Assembly: GCA_046294625.1 (NCBI GenBank)
Contig: JBKBKN010000002.1
Location: 110,923-174,922 of the forward strand
DNA: 64,000 bases
DNA from: JBKBKN01 sp046294625
GTDB lineage: Bacteria > Bacteroidota > Bacteroidia > M30B66
Direction: 5' to 3'
Under the pieces are notes generated by a model. That model had not been told where the DNA came from, made no database searches, and saw only the letters and a program-made list of their open reading frames with translations. Shown in pieces: positions 8,274 through 17,234 of this stretch (position 1 is the first letter of the stretch; each line of letters opens with the position of its first letter). The position numbers and the translations under genes are program-made.

Positions 8274-9713
8274 CTATTCTGTTTGTGGTTCATGTATTAA
8301 GGTCAATCCTAAACTTAATCCTGTGTTTTTCATTACTTGTAGCGCTGCTTGGCGGGTATTTGAGATTTCCCCTTCTAGTATAGCTTCTCTAATCGCATTT
8401 TTGATCAGACCTACCTCTTTTCCCGGCGCAATATCAAAAAAATACATGATATCTTCACCAGTTACCGGAGGTTGCCAATTGCGAAGGTGGTCTTTCTCTT
8501 CTATTTCTTTTAATTTATGCTTTACCAGTTCGTAATTGGAGAGATAACGCTTCACCTTATCTTCATTTTTTGAAGTAATGTCTGCTTTACAAAGCAACAT
8601 CAAATCATCCACATCATCACCTGCTTCGAAGAGCAATCGACGCACTGCCGAGTCAGTCACTTCTTCTTTAGTGAGTGCGATGGGGCGTAAATGCAGTTGC
8701 ACGAGTTTTTGCACATAGCGCATTTTCTCGTTTTGAGGCAGCTTTAAATTCCTGAAAATATGCGGTACCATTTTCGCACCCCGATCTTCGTGACCATGAA
8801 AAGTCCAGCCGTGCTGTAGATCGAATCTTTTGGTGAGTGGTTTAGCAATGTCGTGGAGCAAGGCTGCCCAGCGCAGCCATAAATTGTCAGTGCTATTACT
8901 TAAATTGTCAAGCACCTTTAGCGTATGGTAGAAATTATCTTTATGTGCCTTCCCGTTGATCACTTCCACCCCTTTCAATGCGGTGAATTCAGGGAAAATA
9001 ATTCGTAGTATCCCGGTTTTGTCCAGCAATTTAAAACCTTTGGAAGGCACTGGTGACAGAATGATTTTGTTCAACTCATCAGCAATCCGCTCTTTTGAAA
9101 CGATTTTGATTCGGTCAGCTTTAGCTTCAATACCGGAAAGCGTATTTCCATCAATTTCAAAATTGAGTTGAGTAGCAAATCGAATGGCGCGCATCATTCG
9201 AAGCGGATCGTCTGAAAAGGTGGTTTCGGGCCCTAAAGGCGTTTTTAAGCGTTTCTCTTTCAGATGTGTTAGTCCACCAAAAGGGTCAATAATCTCATCG
9301 GGATTGGATAGGTCAATAGCTAAGGCATTGATGGTAAAATCTCTTCTTGCCTGATCTTCTTCAATCGTACCGTTTTCAACAATTGGCTTCCGGGAGTCGC
9401 TGCGATAAGACTCTTTGCGTGCACCCACAAATTCTATTTCATAATCTTCGAAATGCAACATGGCGGTGCCAAAGTTTTTGAAAACACTGACATGTGTTTC
9501 CGGACCAAGTCTTCGGGCTACTTCTTCTGCAAGTGCAATACCGCTTCCTTCAGTCACAAAATCAATGTCTTTACAAGGTCTCCCCAAAAGATAATCGCGC
9601 ACATATCCACCAATCACATAGGCTTTTAAACCAATGGATTCAGCAGATTGACGAACGATTTCAAAGACAGGATGTGAGAGGGCAGGATGCAAAGTGTGAT
9701 TAAATATGCGCAC
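8274..9713 (-). CDS. cca: CCA-adding tRNA nucleotidyltransferase with HD domain
   Basis: Adds or repairs the 3' CCA of tRNA. The nucleotidyltransferase core has GGYVRDYLLGRP and the metal-binding DIDFV. RRDFTINALAI and DPFGG follow, then an HD phosphohydrolase domain (LLHDIAKPLTKRF). I choose the GTG at 9711-9713, which gives 479 residues, the usual size. The frame stays open to 9929, but those codons are hydrophobic and unrelated to the family, and they overlap the divergent lipoprotein gene at 9880. No in-frame ATG lies between the GTG and the core. Confidence 0.93.
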   Translation of the reverse strand: MRIFNHTLHPALSHPVFEIVRQSAESIGLKAYVIGGYVRDYLLGRPCKDIDFVTEGSGIALAEEVARRLGPETHVSVFKNFGTAMLHFEDYEIEFVGARKESYRSDSRKPIVENGTIEEDQARRDFTINALAIDLSNPDEIIDPFGGLTHLKEKRLKTPLGPETTFSDDPLRMMRAIRFATQLNFEIDGNTLSGIEAKADRIKIVSKERIADELNKIILSPVPSKGFKLLDKTGILRIIFPEFTALKGVEVINGKAHKDNFYHTLKVLDNLSNSTDNLWLRWAALLHDIAKPLTKRFDLQHGWTFHGHEDRGAKMVPHIFRNLKLPQNEKMRYVQKLVQLHLRPIALTKEEVTDSAVRRLLFEAGDDVDDLMLLCKADITSKNEDKVKRYLSNYELVKHKLKEIEEKDHLRNWQPPVTGEDIMYFFDIAPGKEVGLIKNAIREAILEGEISNTRQAALQVMKNTGLSLGLTLIHEPQTE

Positions 9714-9857
9714 AAATTTACATTGAATTCCTTTGCTTACAAGGCAGAAAGCAGATTCAATGTGATATTTATTAAAAACAATGCTGTAAATAAAAATACT
9801 CCATTGGAGGTATTGCACAAATGTGTTGCAGCCTATTCTTTTGCAATTGAAATAATT

Positions 9858-9876
9858 ATTTAAAATAAGTCTAAAT
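9858..9876 (+). promoter_or_regulatory. Possible metal-responsive operator before the iron uptake operon
   Basis: ATTTAAA-ATAAG-TCTAAAT is a 7-5-7 inverted repeat with one mismatch, placed 3 nt before the ATG at 9880. Its ATTTAgA/TCTAAAT half-sites are like operators of Fur- or DtxR-type metalloregulators. The position would let a repressor block transcription or ribosome access. The assignment rests on the palindrome and on the iron-related genes downstream. Confidence 0.4.
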
Positions 9877-9879
9877 AAA

Positions 9880-11010
9880 ATGAAGAAAAAAATTATAATT
9901 CTCAGTCTTACCAGCTTGATGATGCTCAACGCATGTAAAAAAGAAGATGAATTACCCGCATTACAAATTCCAACTTCTTATGATGGGAGTAATTTCTTGA
10001 CCAATACTAACACGCAGAGAAATGTATTGAGTCAACTTGCTGCTTTAACAGATGAGGCAAAAAAAGGGAGAAATGCTGCCAACACCGTTGAGCGGAGTGC
10101 ATTAGAACAATTATTCAACCAAGGTAATCCAGCACTTGCTTCCGTAATTACCAATTATTTTAAAACAAGAATAGAAGGTAATGGGGGAATTATGGCTGAG
10201 TTAGCCAATGCTAGCGGATCGACGTGGATTCCTGCAACACCCGATGGCATATCGCAAGGTGGAGTTTACGGTGGATATCTGTTCGACGAATTTGGAGTGG
10301 AACAAGAACAGCTATTAGAAAAAGGTCAATTTGGGGCCACACTATACAACCATGCCATCAGTTTGATGAGTGGAAACATAACTTTAGCTACGGTGGATCA
10401 ACTGCTCGCAATATTTGGTGCTAAACCAGCATTTGCAAATTCCGGCTCTAACAATGTGTCCGCCGAAGTGCGCGACGTTGCAATGGCTAATTATGCTGCC
10501 AGAAGAGATAAAAATGATGGAACAGGTATGTATTCGCAAATGAAACGTGCTTTTATAAAGCTTCAAGCTGCTGTGAAGGCAGGCGCAGACTACAATACCG
10601 ACAAAAATGAAGCGCTTAAAACCATCCAAACGCTTTGGGAAAAAATTAATGCCGCCACTATTATAAATTATTGTCACAGTCCTATTGCTCGATTAAGCGC
10701 TACTTCGCCCACCGATCAGGACAAAGCTGCGGCACTGCATGCCATTGGCGAAGGTATTGGTTTTATTGAAGGATTTAAAACCATTAACCCGGCAGTTAGA
10801 AAAATCTCTGATGCTCAAATTAATGAAATTTTGGCGCTATTCAATGCTGCACCCGGTGAACCTGCTTCTGTGTATCAGTTTGCCTTGGCTCCTGAAATTC
10901 ACTTGCCTAAATTGCAGCAAGCCATTACAAAACTTCAGACTATTTATGGTTTCACCAATCAAGAAATAGACGAATTTAAAAATAACTGGGTGGCCATTCA
11001 AAACAGATAG
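9880..11010 (+). CDS. DUF4856 family lipoprotein
   Basis: 376 residues with a lipoprotein signal peptide (LMMLNAC; lipidated Cys19) followed by KKED and then a mostly helical domain. The N-terminal features (TSYDGSNFLTNTNTQRNVL, LAALTDEAKKGRN) fit the DUF4856 family, which often lies beside imelysin and TonB receptor genes in Bacteroidota. Its likely location is the outer-membrane surface or periplasm, in metal uptake; its biochemical role is not known. It is the first gene of a plus-strand operon and is followed by a strong terminator-like hairpin before the imelysin gene. Confidence 0.85.
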   Translation: MKKKIIILSLTSLMMLNACKKEDELPALQIPTSYDGSNFLTNTNTQRNVLSQLAALTDEAKKGRNAANTVERSALEQLFNQGNPALASVITNYFKTRIEGNGGIMAELANASGSTWIPATPDGISQGGVYGGYLFDEFGVEQEQLLEKGQFGATLYNHAISLMSGNITLATVDQLLAIFGAKPAFANSGSNNVSAEVRDVAMANYAARRDKNDGTGMYSQMKRAFIKLQAAVKAGADYNTDKNEALKTIQTLWEKINAATIINYCHSPIARLSATSPTDQDKAAALHAIGEGIGFIEGFKTINPAVRKISDAQINEILALFNAAPGEPASVYQFALAPEIHLPKLQQAITKLQTIYGFTNQEIDEFKNNWVAIQNR

Positions 11011-11031
11011 TTCAATTCAATTTTAAGATGT

Positions 11032-11068
11032 GCCGAAGGCGTGTAATTGCGCGCGTCTTCGGTTTTTT
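11032..11068 (+). terminator. Strong intrinsic terminator or attenuator inside the iron operon
   Basis: An 11-bp stem (11033-11043 with 11052-11062; core CCGAAG/CTTCGG) has an 8-nt loop and is followed by six T (11063-11068). It lies 22 nt after the DUF4856 stop and 15 nt before the imelysin start. It probably lowers read-through, so the first gene would be made in excess. Confidence 0.75.
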
Positions 11069-11082
11069 AAAAGAATGTAATC

Positions 11083-12201
11083 ATGAATAGAAAAAAAAAT
11101 TTCATCCCGGCAATCGCTCTATCGCTATCGCTTTTGGTTGTTGCCTGCAATAAAGACGACAAAGCAGATGATGATAATGGATTTGACCGGACGATCATGC
11201 TCCGTAATTACGCAGAAAATTTGGTCATTCCGGCTTTTAAAGATTTACAAACCACAATTATTGAACTTCAGCAAGCAGCACATAATTTTATCAATGAAGT
11301 AAACTTGAATAAACTTGAATTGCTACAGCAAAAATGGGTGGATTGTTACCAAGCATTTCAATACACCAATGCCTACAATTTCGGGCCAGCCGGAGAACAA
11401 GGTCTCAACCGGAGTATTACGGAAGAAATTGCGACTTTTCCCGTATCAGAAAATAAAGTGGATCAAATTCTTAATGGTGCATCCTACAGTTTCAGCGATT
11501 TTAACCGCGATGCACGTGGTTTACTCACTGTAGAATACTTGATTTACGGTAAAATAAGTCAAAGCAATACGGATGTAATTCAAGCCTTTGCTGAAAATGC
11601 CAATCGGCGTACTTATTTGTTGGAATGCATTGCAAATGCCAAAACAAGAGTGGACAATGTAGTGAATGCATGGTCGCCTGCCTATATCAATCAATTTGTG
11701 AGCAACAGCGGAACAGCTGCAGGCAGCAGTACTTCTCAATTCTATAATGAGTTTGTAAAAAGTTATGAAACCATCAAGAATTTTAAAATAGAGCTTCCGA
11801 TGGGGCTGCGTCCGGGCCAAATGCAGCCAGAACCCCGATTGGTAGAAGCTTACTATTCTGGCAAAACGCTTGATATGATTAAAGCACACCTAGGTGCTAT
11901 TGAAAACATTTATCATGGACGCACCAAAACAGGAGTAGACGGCGTAGGATTTAAAGAATATCTTGAAAATGTAATCAACGGGAAGCAGTTGGTAACGAGC
12001 ACACTCCAACAGCTTGAAACAATTAATACTACCTTAAATGCGATACCAACAAATAGTCCAGTGTCGGAACAAATTATTAGCAGCCCTGCCCCTTTAGAAG
12101 CTTTTCGTGTGGAGCTGCAGCGTCAAACCCGATTTTTTAAAAGCGACATGAGCTCATTGCTGGGTATAGCCATCACTTACAGCAGTGGAGACGGTGACTA
12201 A
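11083..12201 (+). CDS. Imelysin family lipoprotein
   Basis: 372 residues with a lipobox (VVAC, Cys22), then two helical imelysin repeats. Imelysin (IrpA-like) proteins are iron-regulated surface or periplasmic proteins tied to iron uptake. The segment YQAFQYTNAYNFGPAGEQGL and RGLLTVEYLIYG (residues 145-156) fit the family. The classic GxHxxE is present as GLLTVE, with Thr in the His position, so metal binding may differ from M75 members. The second repeat contains PRLVEAYYSGKTLDMIKAHL. It follows the DUF4856 gene and precedes the HTTM gene. Confidence 0.88.
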   Translation: MNRKKNFIPAIALSLSLLVVACNKDDKADDDNGFDRTIMLRNYAENLVIPAFKDLQTTIIELQQAAHNFINEVNLNKLELLQQKWVDCYQAFQYTNAYNFGPAGEQGLNRSITEEIATFPVSENKVDQILNGASYSFSDFNRDARGLLTVEYLIYGKISQSNTDVIQAFAENANRRTYLLECIANAKTRVDNVVNAWSPAYINQFVSNSGTAAGSSTSQFYNEFVKSYETIKNFKIELPMGLRPGQMQPEPRLVEAYYSGKTLDMIKAHLGAIENIYHGRTKTGVDGVGFKEYLENVINGKQLVTSTLQQLETINTTLNAIPTNSPVSEQIISSPAPLEAFRVELQRQTRFFKSDMSSLLGIAITYSSGDGD

Positions 12202-12221
12202 AAAAATGATTGTAACAAAAC

Positions 12222-13541
12222 TTGCTACGACGTTTCGCCACATATCTCAATCAGGACATCCCTGCTGCTCCCTTGATTAGCTTCCGTTTAATCTTCGGGG
12301 CTTTGATGATTTTCAGCACCCTACGGTTCATGTATCTGGGCTGGATCGAAGATCACTATGTTGCACCACTATTGCATTTCAAATACTGGGGCTTTGAATG
12401 GATAAAAGCGCCGTCGGCTCCCGTGTTGTATGTGATTCATTATTTGATGATAGCAGCTGCTCTGGGCATCATGTTTTTGCACGGAGTATCCTACAGAATT
12501 GCAGCACTTGTGCTGTTCGCCTGCTTCACTTACACCGAACTCATCGACCTCACTTACTATCTCAATCACTATTATTTCGTGAGTCTGATATGCCTATTGC
12601 TGATTTTCATGCCGGCACAAGTAAGTCCGTTTGCTGATTTGAAGCAGCAAGTCGTACCGCGCAAATCCATCCTGCTCCTAAAAACTCAAATTGCGATCCT
12701 ATACATTTATGCAGGCTTGGCTAAAATTAATTACGATTGGCTGATAGAAGCGATGCCACTTAAAATTTGGGTGCCAGCCAATGATAAGTTGCCGCTTATA
12801 GGCCCTATTTTCAAATGGGAAATCACACCTTACCTGTTTTCATGGACTGGTATGCTTTACGACACCTTCATTGTGTTTTTCCTCATTTGGAAACTTACCC
12901 GCATTTGGGCCTATTTTACAGTCATCATTTTCCACACACTCACCGGTCTGATGTTTCAAATCGGTGTGTTCCCCTTGGTGATGATAGGGATTGCCACTAT
13001 TTTTTTTAGTGATGAATGGCATGAACGCTTGGTGAGATTATTCACATTCAAAAGACAAATTCCAGCAATCCAACTTTCCCTCAATCGTTTGCCCCGGTGG
13101 TGGAATATCACCTTTGGCGCTTACATTGCTTTCCAATTGCTTTTCCCGTGGCGCTATGTGCTCTATCCGGGCAATTTGTTTTGGACTGAAGAAGGCTATC
13201 GGTTCTCATGGCGGGTGATGTTGATAGAAAAAGCCGGAACAGCCACTTTTTATGTGAAAGACACCCAAACCGGACGCGAAGGTATTGTGGACAATCGCGA
13301 ATTCCTTAACGATCATCAAGAGAAACAAATGGCCATGCAGCCTGACATGATTTTGCAATTTGCCCATTTTCTTGGAAAACATTACGGCGCAAAGGGTGTT
13401 CATAAACCCGAAGTAAGAGCCGAAGTGTATGTAACCCTCAATGCGCGTCCTAGTCGCCTCCTAATTGACCCGAAAAGAGATCTCATGAAGGAGCGCGACA
13501 CTTTCAAACCCAAAGATTGGATTATTCACTACGAAAATTGA
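12222..13541 (+). CDS. HTTM domain membrane protein (vitamin K-dependent gamma-carboxylase-like)
   Basis: 439 residues with several membrane segments over the first ~290, then a soluble C-terminal part (GYRFSWRVMLIEK ... AEVYVTLNARPSRLLIDP). The motif YAGLAKINYDWLIEAMPLKIW aligns by eye with the human gamma-carboxylase region around its catalytic lysine, and a Lys is kept. Whether it carboxylates Glu is unknown. The start is TTG at 12222: an in-frame TAA at 12213 excludes earlier starts, and the next ATG would cut into the first membrane helix. Its 3' end overlaps the receptor gene. Confidence 0.85.
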   Translation: MLRRFATYLNQDIPAAPLISFRLIFGALMIFSTLRFMYLGWIEDHYVAPLLHFKYWGFEWIKAPSAPVLYVIHYLMIAAALGIMFLHGVSYRIAALVLFACFTYTELIDLTYYLNHYYFVSLICLLLIFMPAQVSPFADLKQQVVPRKSILLLKTQIAILYIYAGLAKINYDWLIEAMPLKIWVPANDKLPLIGPIFKWEITPYLFSWTGMLYDTFIVFFLIWKLTRIWAYFTVIIFHTLTGLMFQIGVFPLVMIGIATIFFSDEWHERLVRLFTFKRQIPAIQLSLNRLPRWWNITFGAYIAFQLLFPWRYVLYPGNLFWTEEGYRFSWRVMLIEKAGTATFYVKDTQTGREGIVDNREFLNDHQEKQMAMQPDMILQFAHFLGKHYGAKGVHKPEVRAEVYVTLNARPSRLLIDPKRDLMKERDTFKPKDWIIHYEN

Positions 13542-16015
13542 GTAAAGCATCATACATATCGTTTTATCTCGTCTTTAGGGCCAACCTTTACCCAATTGTT
13601 GTTTGCATGTTTTTACTCACTCCGGCAATCCTTCATGCCCAACAAGTGGGTACCATTAAAGGTATAGTGATAGACGATAAAGGCGAAAAAATACCTGGAG
13701 CCGTTGTGTATCTCGAAAATACCGGATTTAGCCAGTCAAGTGCAGTCAATGGTGCTTTCAAATTGGAACAGATTCCTTTTGGTAACTATCAGCTAAATGT
13801 GTTCTTGCCGGGCAAGCAGGTGACACGTAAAGCGATTGAACTCAATACACCTGAACTACATTTAGACATTTCGCTGAAAGCTTTATCGAATGAAATGGAT
13901 GTTGTAATCATTCAGTTTGATAAGCAGAAAGACTTTGGGCTTACACGCATGGCTGCAGTTGAAAACTTTGGAATTTATGAAGGTAAAAAGACCGAAGTGA
14001 TTGAATTGCAAAATGTGAGTGCCAATTTAGCTACCAACAATCCCCGGCAGGTTTACGCCAAAATCACCGGTTTGAATATTTGGGAGAGCGATGGTGCAGG
14101 ACTGCAGCTAGGTATTGGCGGGAGAGGCTTGTCTCCAAACCGCACAGCCAATTTCAATGTTCGTCAAAATGGATATGATATTTCCGCTGATGCCTTGGGT
14201 TATCCCGAAAGCTATTACACACCGCCTGTTGAAGCATTAGAGCGAATTGAATTGGTTCGAGGGGCGGCATCACTCCAATATGGAACTCAATTTGGTGGCA
14301 TGCTTAATTTCCGATTCAAACGCGGCACCGATGAGAAAACAGCTGATGTTGTAAGCCGTCAAACTGTAGGTTCTTGGGGCTTTTTCAACAGCTTCAACAG
14401 CTTGGGCGGTACTTCAAAGAACAAAAAACTAAATCACTATTCCTACGCACAGTATAAACGAGGCGAAGGCTTCAGACCTAACTCAGGTTTCAATGCCGTG
14501 AATTTATTCACATCAATTGACTACCAACTCAGTAAAAAATTCAAAGTCGGATTAGAACTTACCAAAATGAGCTATCTAGCTCAACAACCCGGTGGTTTGA
14601 CAGATAAAAATTTTGAGCAAGACCCACGTATGTCGCTGCGCGAACGCAATTGGTTTGAAGTGGACTGGAACATGGCAGCCCTGCATTTAACCTACGAATT
14701 CAATGAAAAAACACAAATTAACAGTCGCAGTTTTGGTCTCCTGGCGCATCGCAATGCACTGGGCAATCTCGAAAGAATCAATGTGGCGGACTTGGGGGGA
14801 GAAAGAACAATGATTGGTGGAGAATTCAGAAATATTGGCAACGAAACACGTTTGCTGCACCGCTACAGTTTCTTGGGAGAATCCAACACATTATTAATTG
14901 GAAGCAGATTGTATTCAGGCTTTACATCAGCCCGCCAAGGCAATGCAAACGATAGTTCAGGACCTGATTTCTTTTTCCTGAATCCGGACAACCTTGAAAA
15001 TTCTGAATATGATTTTCACAATTTCAATGCTAGCCTGTTTGCCGAGCATATATTTAATTTTGGTTCTCGATTTAGTGTAACACCGGGAGCACGCTTCGAG
15101 CACATCGCCACTTCAGCCGAAGGTTACTATAAAATCAGGGTAAAGGATGCTGCGGGTAATCTCATAGCCGAATCAAAAAGAGAAGAGCAATTGGGGCGCA
15201 CACGCAATTTTGTGATTTTCGGTTTGGGAACAAATTACCGAATCACAGAGCAAACCAGTATATATGGAAACATCACACAAAACTATCGTGCCATCAACTT
15301 TAGCGATATTCGCATAGTGAACCCTAATTTCAGGGTAGATGAAAACATTCAGGATGAAACTGGCTACACTGCCGACCTTGGCATCAGATCAAAAAAAGAA
15401 AATGTATACAATATTGAGTTCACCGCTTTTTTGGTTCGCTACAATGACAAAATCGGCCAAGTGTTGCGCGCTGATCAAGCTCCACTTTTCTTAGATTATC
15501 GTTTCAGAGGCAATATTTCCGATGCACGCAACATAGGTCTTGAATTTTTCGGCGAATTCAATTTTCCTACCCTATGGCAAAATGAGAAAAAGCAAAACTT
15601 TGACTGGGTTTGGTTTATCAATGCCGCCGTGGTTGATGCCCGCTATATCAACACCGACGATAGCAGCATCCGTAACAAAATAGTAGAAATGGTACCACCA
15701 CTCATGCTCCGAAGCGGCACACAGCTCAACTATAAAAAATGGAGAGCGGGTTTTCAAATCGGACACACTGCCCGTCATTACACTGATGCGACAAATGCCG
15801 AACGCACTGCCACTGCTGTAGAAGGAATAGTTCCTTCCTATCAGGTAGCTGACCTGAGTTTAGCCTATAAATTTGGACGTTTTTGTGTAGAAGGCAGCGT
15901 AAATAATCTGTTTAACCAAATGTATTTTACCCGCCGTGCAGAAGGCTATCCCGGCCCAGGAATTATTCCGGCTGATGGACGTGGATTTTATTTTACATTA
16001 GCCGGAAGGTTTTAA
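13538..16015 (+). CDS. TonB-dependent outer-membrane receptor with carboxypeptidase-like N-terminal domain
   Basis: Imports a metal chelate or similar ligand across the outer membrane. After a signal peptide ending near LHAQ comes a carboxypeptidase-regulatory-like beta domain (VGTIKGIVIDDKGEKIPGAVV). The plug follows (IGGRGLSPNRTANFNVRQNG, ERIELVRGAASLQYGTQFGG), then a 22-strand-type barrel ending in a C-terminal Phe. The layout resembles FecA-type receptors without a signalling domain. TTG at 13538 overlaps the HTTM stop codon (TTGA) and gives a good signal peptide. The frame opens at another TTG (13517), and ATG 13607 would start within the hydrophobic core. Iron as substrate is inferred from the neighbours. 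Confidence 0.93.
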   Translation: MSKASYISFYLVFRANLYPIVVCMFLLTPAILHAQQVGTIKGIVIDDKGEKIPGAVVYLENTGFSQSSAVNGAFKLEQIPFGNYQLNVFLPGKQVTRKAIELNTPELHLDISLKALSNEMDVVIIQFDKQKDFGLTRMAAVENFGIYEGKKTEVIELQNVSANLATNNPRQVYAKITGLNIWESDGAGLQLGIGGRGLSPNRTANFNVRQNGYDISADALGYPESYYTPPVEALERIELVRGAASLQYGTQFGGMLNFRFKRGTDEKTADVVSRQTVGSWGFFNSFNSLGGTSKNKKLNHYSYAQYKRGEGFRPNSGFNAVNLFTSIDYQLSKKFKVGLELTKMSYLAQQPGGLTDKNFEQDPRMSLRERNWFEVDWNMAALHLTYEFNEKTQINSRSFGLLAHRNALGNLERINVADLGGERTMIGGEFRNIGNETRLLHRYSFLGESNTLLIGSRLYSGFTSARQGNANDSSGPDFFFLNPDNLENSEYDFHNFNASLFAEHIFNFGSRFSVTPGARFEHIATSAEGYYKIRVKDAAGNLIAESKREEQLGRTRNFVIFGLGTNYRITEQTSIYGNITQNYRAINFSDIRIVNPNFRVDENIQDETGYTADLGIRSKKENVYNIEFTAFLVRYNDKIGQVLRADQAPLFLDYRFRGNISDARNIGLEFFGEFNFPTLWQNEKKQNFDWVWFINAAVVDARYINTDDSSIRNKIVEMVPPLMLRSGTQLNYKKWRAGFQIGHTARHYTDATNAERTATAVEGIVPSYQVADLSLAYKFGRFCVEGSVNNLFNQMYFTRRAEGYPGPGIIPADGRGFYFTLAGRF

Positions 16016-16107
16016 ACAATCGTTTCTTCTTTTTCACCTATCCGACATACTCAGATAGAATTTGATGCGATAAAAATATCAAGCTGATCTAGGCATGATT
16101 ATTTCTA

Positions 16108-16115
16108 TAGTTTTG
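16108..16115 (+). promoter_or_regulatory. TAnnTTTG -7 box upstream of the orphan lipoprotein
   Basis: TAGTTTTG matches the Bacteroidota -7 consensus exactly. No clear TTTG lies at the right distance upstream. If it is used, transcription would start near 16122, leaving almost no leader for the following lipoprotein. Confidence 0.3.
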
Positions 16116-16123
16116 TAAAAAAA

Positions 16124-16801
16124 ATACGAATAAAACTGATATTCTCATCGCTCACGCTCATCACATTATTGCTGCTGAATTCTTGTCATACAGAAGACTC
16201 CGGTTCGGTAAATGAAACGAGAATTTCTACTTTCTATGAATTGTTTTATAACGAAAACACCAACAAAACTTTTGCCTTGGCTAAGTTTACATTTGGAAAT
16301 GCGCTTGATACCACGCTCGAGTTAAATGATCCGGCTCAGGTCACTTTCAATGGTTATTTTATACTTCAAAATCAAATCAGCGGATTTTATGAGAAGGAAT
16401 ATAACGGAAGAATTACACAGGGCACCTTCGTTTACACCGACCTTGATGACAGTGTATTTACCAATACAACGCCTCAGATGGATTCATTGCAATTTCCTGA
16501 GATGCCGCAAGTGATTGATATTTCGAAGGCGCAAGACACTTATATCCAATTGGTTGATAATCCGGTAGCCGACAACAAAGTAGTTTCACTCATTTTTGCA
16601 CTTAAACTATTCACTCAAGCTACCATTGGGAAGGATTCGATTCGTATTTTTGCAAATACGATTCAAGATGTGAATATAGGACCACATATTGGCATTATGG
16701 ATCGAACAAAAACAACCACACCTGCGCAAAAGCCGGATGCAGGCGGTAAAATGGTTGTGAAGTATAGACCCCAAAATAAAAGTCTTAATGTGAGCAATTA
16801 A
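16124..16801 (+). CDS. Lipoprotein of unknown function with non-canonical start
   Basis: About 225 residues. The frame upstream of the first TTG (16169) encodes a textbook lipoprotein signal, KLIFSSLTLITLLLLNSC, so translation must begin before that TTG. No ATG, GTG or TTG is available there; ATA at 16124 or 16130, or CTG at 16136, would give a normal signal peptide. The mature part is rich in beta-strand-like stretches and Thr/Asp, with no motif I recognise. It lies 108 nt after the TonB receptor gene and may assist it. The exact start is uncertain. Confidence 0.65.
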   Translation: MRIKLIFSSLTLITLLLLNSCHTEDSGSVNETRISTFYELFYNENTNKTFALAKFTFGNALDTTLELNDPAQVTFNGYFILQNQISGFYEKEYNGRITQGTFVYTDLDDSVFTNTTPQMDSLQFPEMPQVIDISKAQDTYIQLVDNPVADNKVVSLIFALKLFTQATIGKDSIRIFANTIQDVNIGPHIGIMDRTKTTTPAQKPDAGGKMVVKYRPQNKSLNVSN

Positions 16802-16919
16802 CAGAGTTGTGTAAGATGTTGATTTTATTAAAATTGGCTTAAATCCTATATCAATGCGCATACTATTTGCGCTTCGTGAAAATGCGCTTATTTTTGCCCA
16901 TCATTTTAAAACAAAAAAT

Positions 16920-17159
16920 ATGTGGCAAGAAATAGACGGCAAGCTTCATAAAGAGTTCATCTTCAAGAATTTCATTGATGCTTTTGCATTTCTCTCCAAG
17001 GTTGCTTTGCTCGCCGAGCGAGTGAATCACCATCCTGAAATCAGAAATGTGTACAACAAAGTAGATATCTACCTATATACGCATGACGCAGAGAACACGA
17101 TTACCGAGAAAGACAAGCACCTTGCTGAAAAAATTGACCAGGTTTTTAAAACGGTCTGA
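16920..17159 (+). CDS. phhB: 4a-hydroxytetrahydrobiopterin dehydratase (PCD/DCoH)
   Basis: Recycles the pterin cofactor formed by aromatic amino acid hydroxylases. The signature AERVNHHPEIRNVYNKVDIYLYTHD carries the two adjacent catalytic histidines and the conserved THD. I use the ATG at 16920 (79 residues, MWQEIDGKL), the size of short Bacteroidota forms; the 22 extra codons upstream do not resemble the family. No phenylalanine hydroxylase lies in the window. It converges on feoB, with a shared terminator between them. Confidence 0.9.
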   Translation: MWQEIDGKLHKEFIFKNFIDAFAFLSKVALLAERVNHHPEIRNVYNKVDIYLYTHDAENTITEKDKHLAEKIDQVFKTV

Positions 17160-17181
17160 AACATTCGATTTGTAAAAAATG

Positions 17182-17207
17182 AAACGCCCGGAAATCCGGG
17201 CGTTTTT
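17182..17207. terminator. Terminator between phhB and feoB
   Basis: A 10-bp GC-rich stem, AAACGCCCGG (17182-17191) with CCGGGCGTTT (17196-17205), has a 4-nt loop. T-rich sequence follows on the plus strand and an A-rich flank lies upstream. It can serve both convergent genes. Confidence 0.85.
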
Positions 17208-17234
17208 ATTTGATTGCATTTTGCTGTCCACATT

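Noticed and set aside
9714..9929. N-terminal extension of the CCA-adding enzyme
   Set aside because: The extra codons are hydrophobic and unlike the family, and they overlap the divergent lipoprotein gene and its control region.
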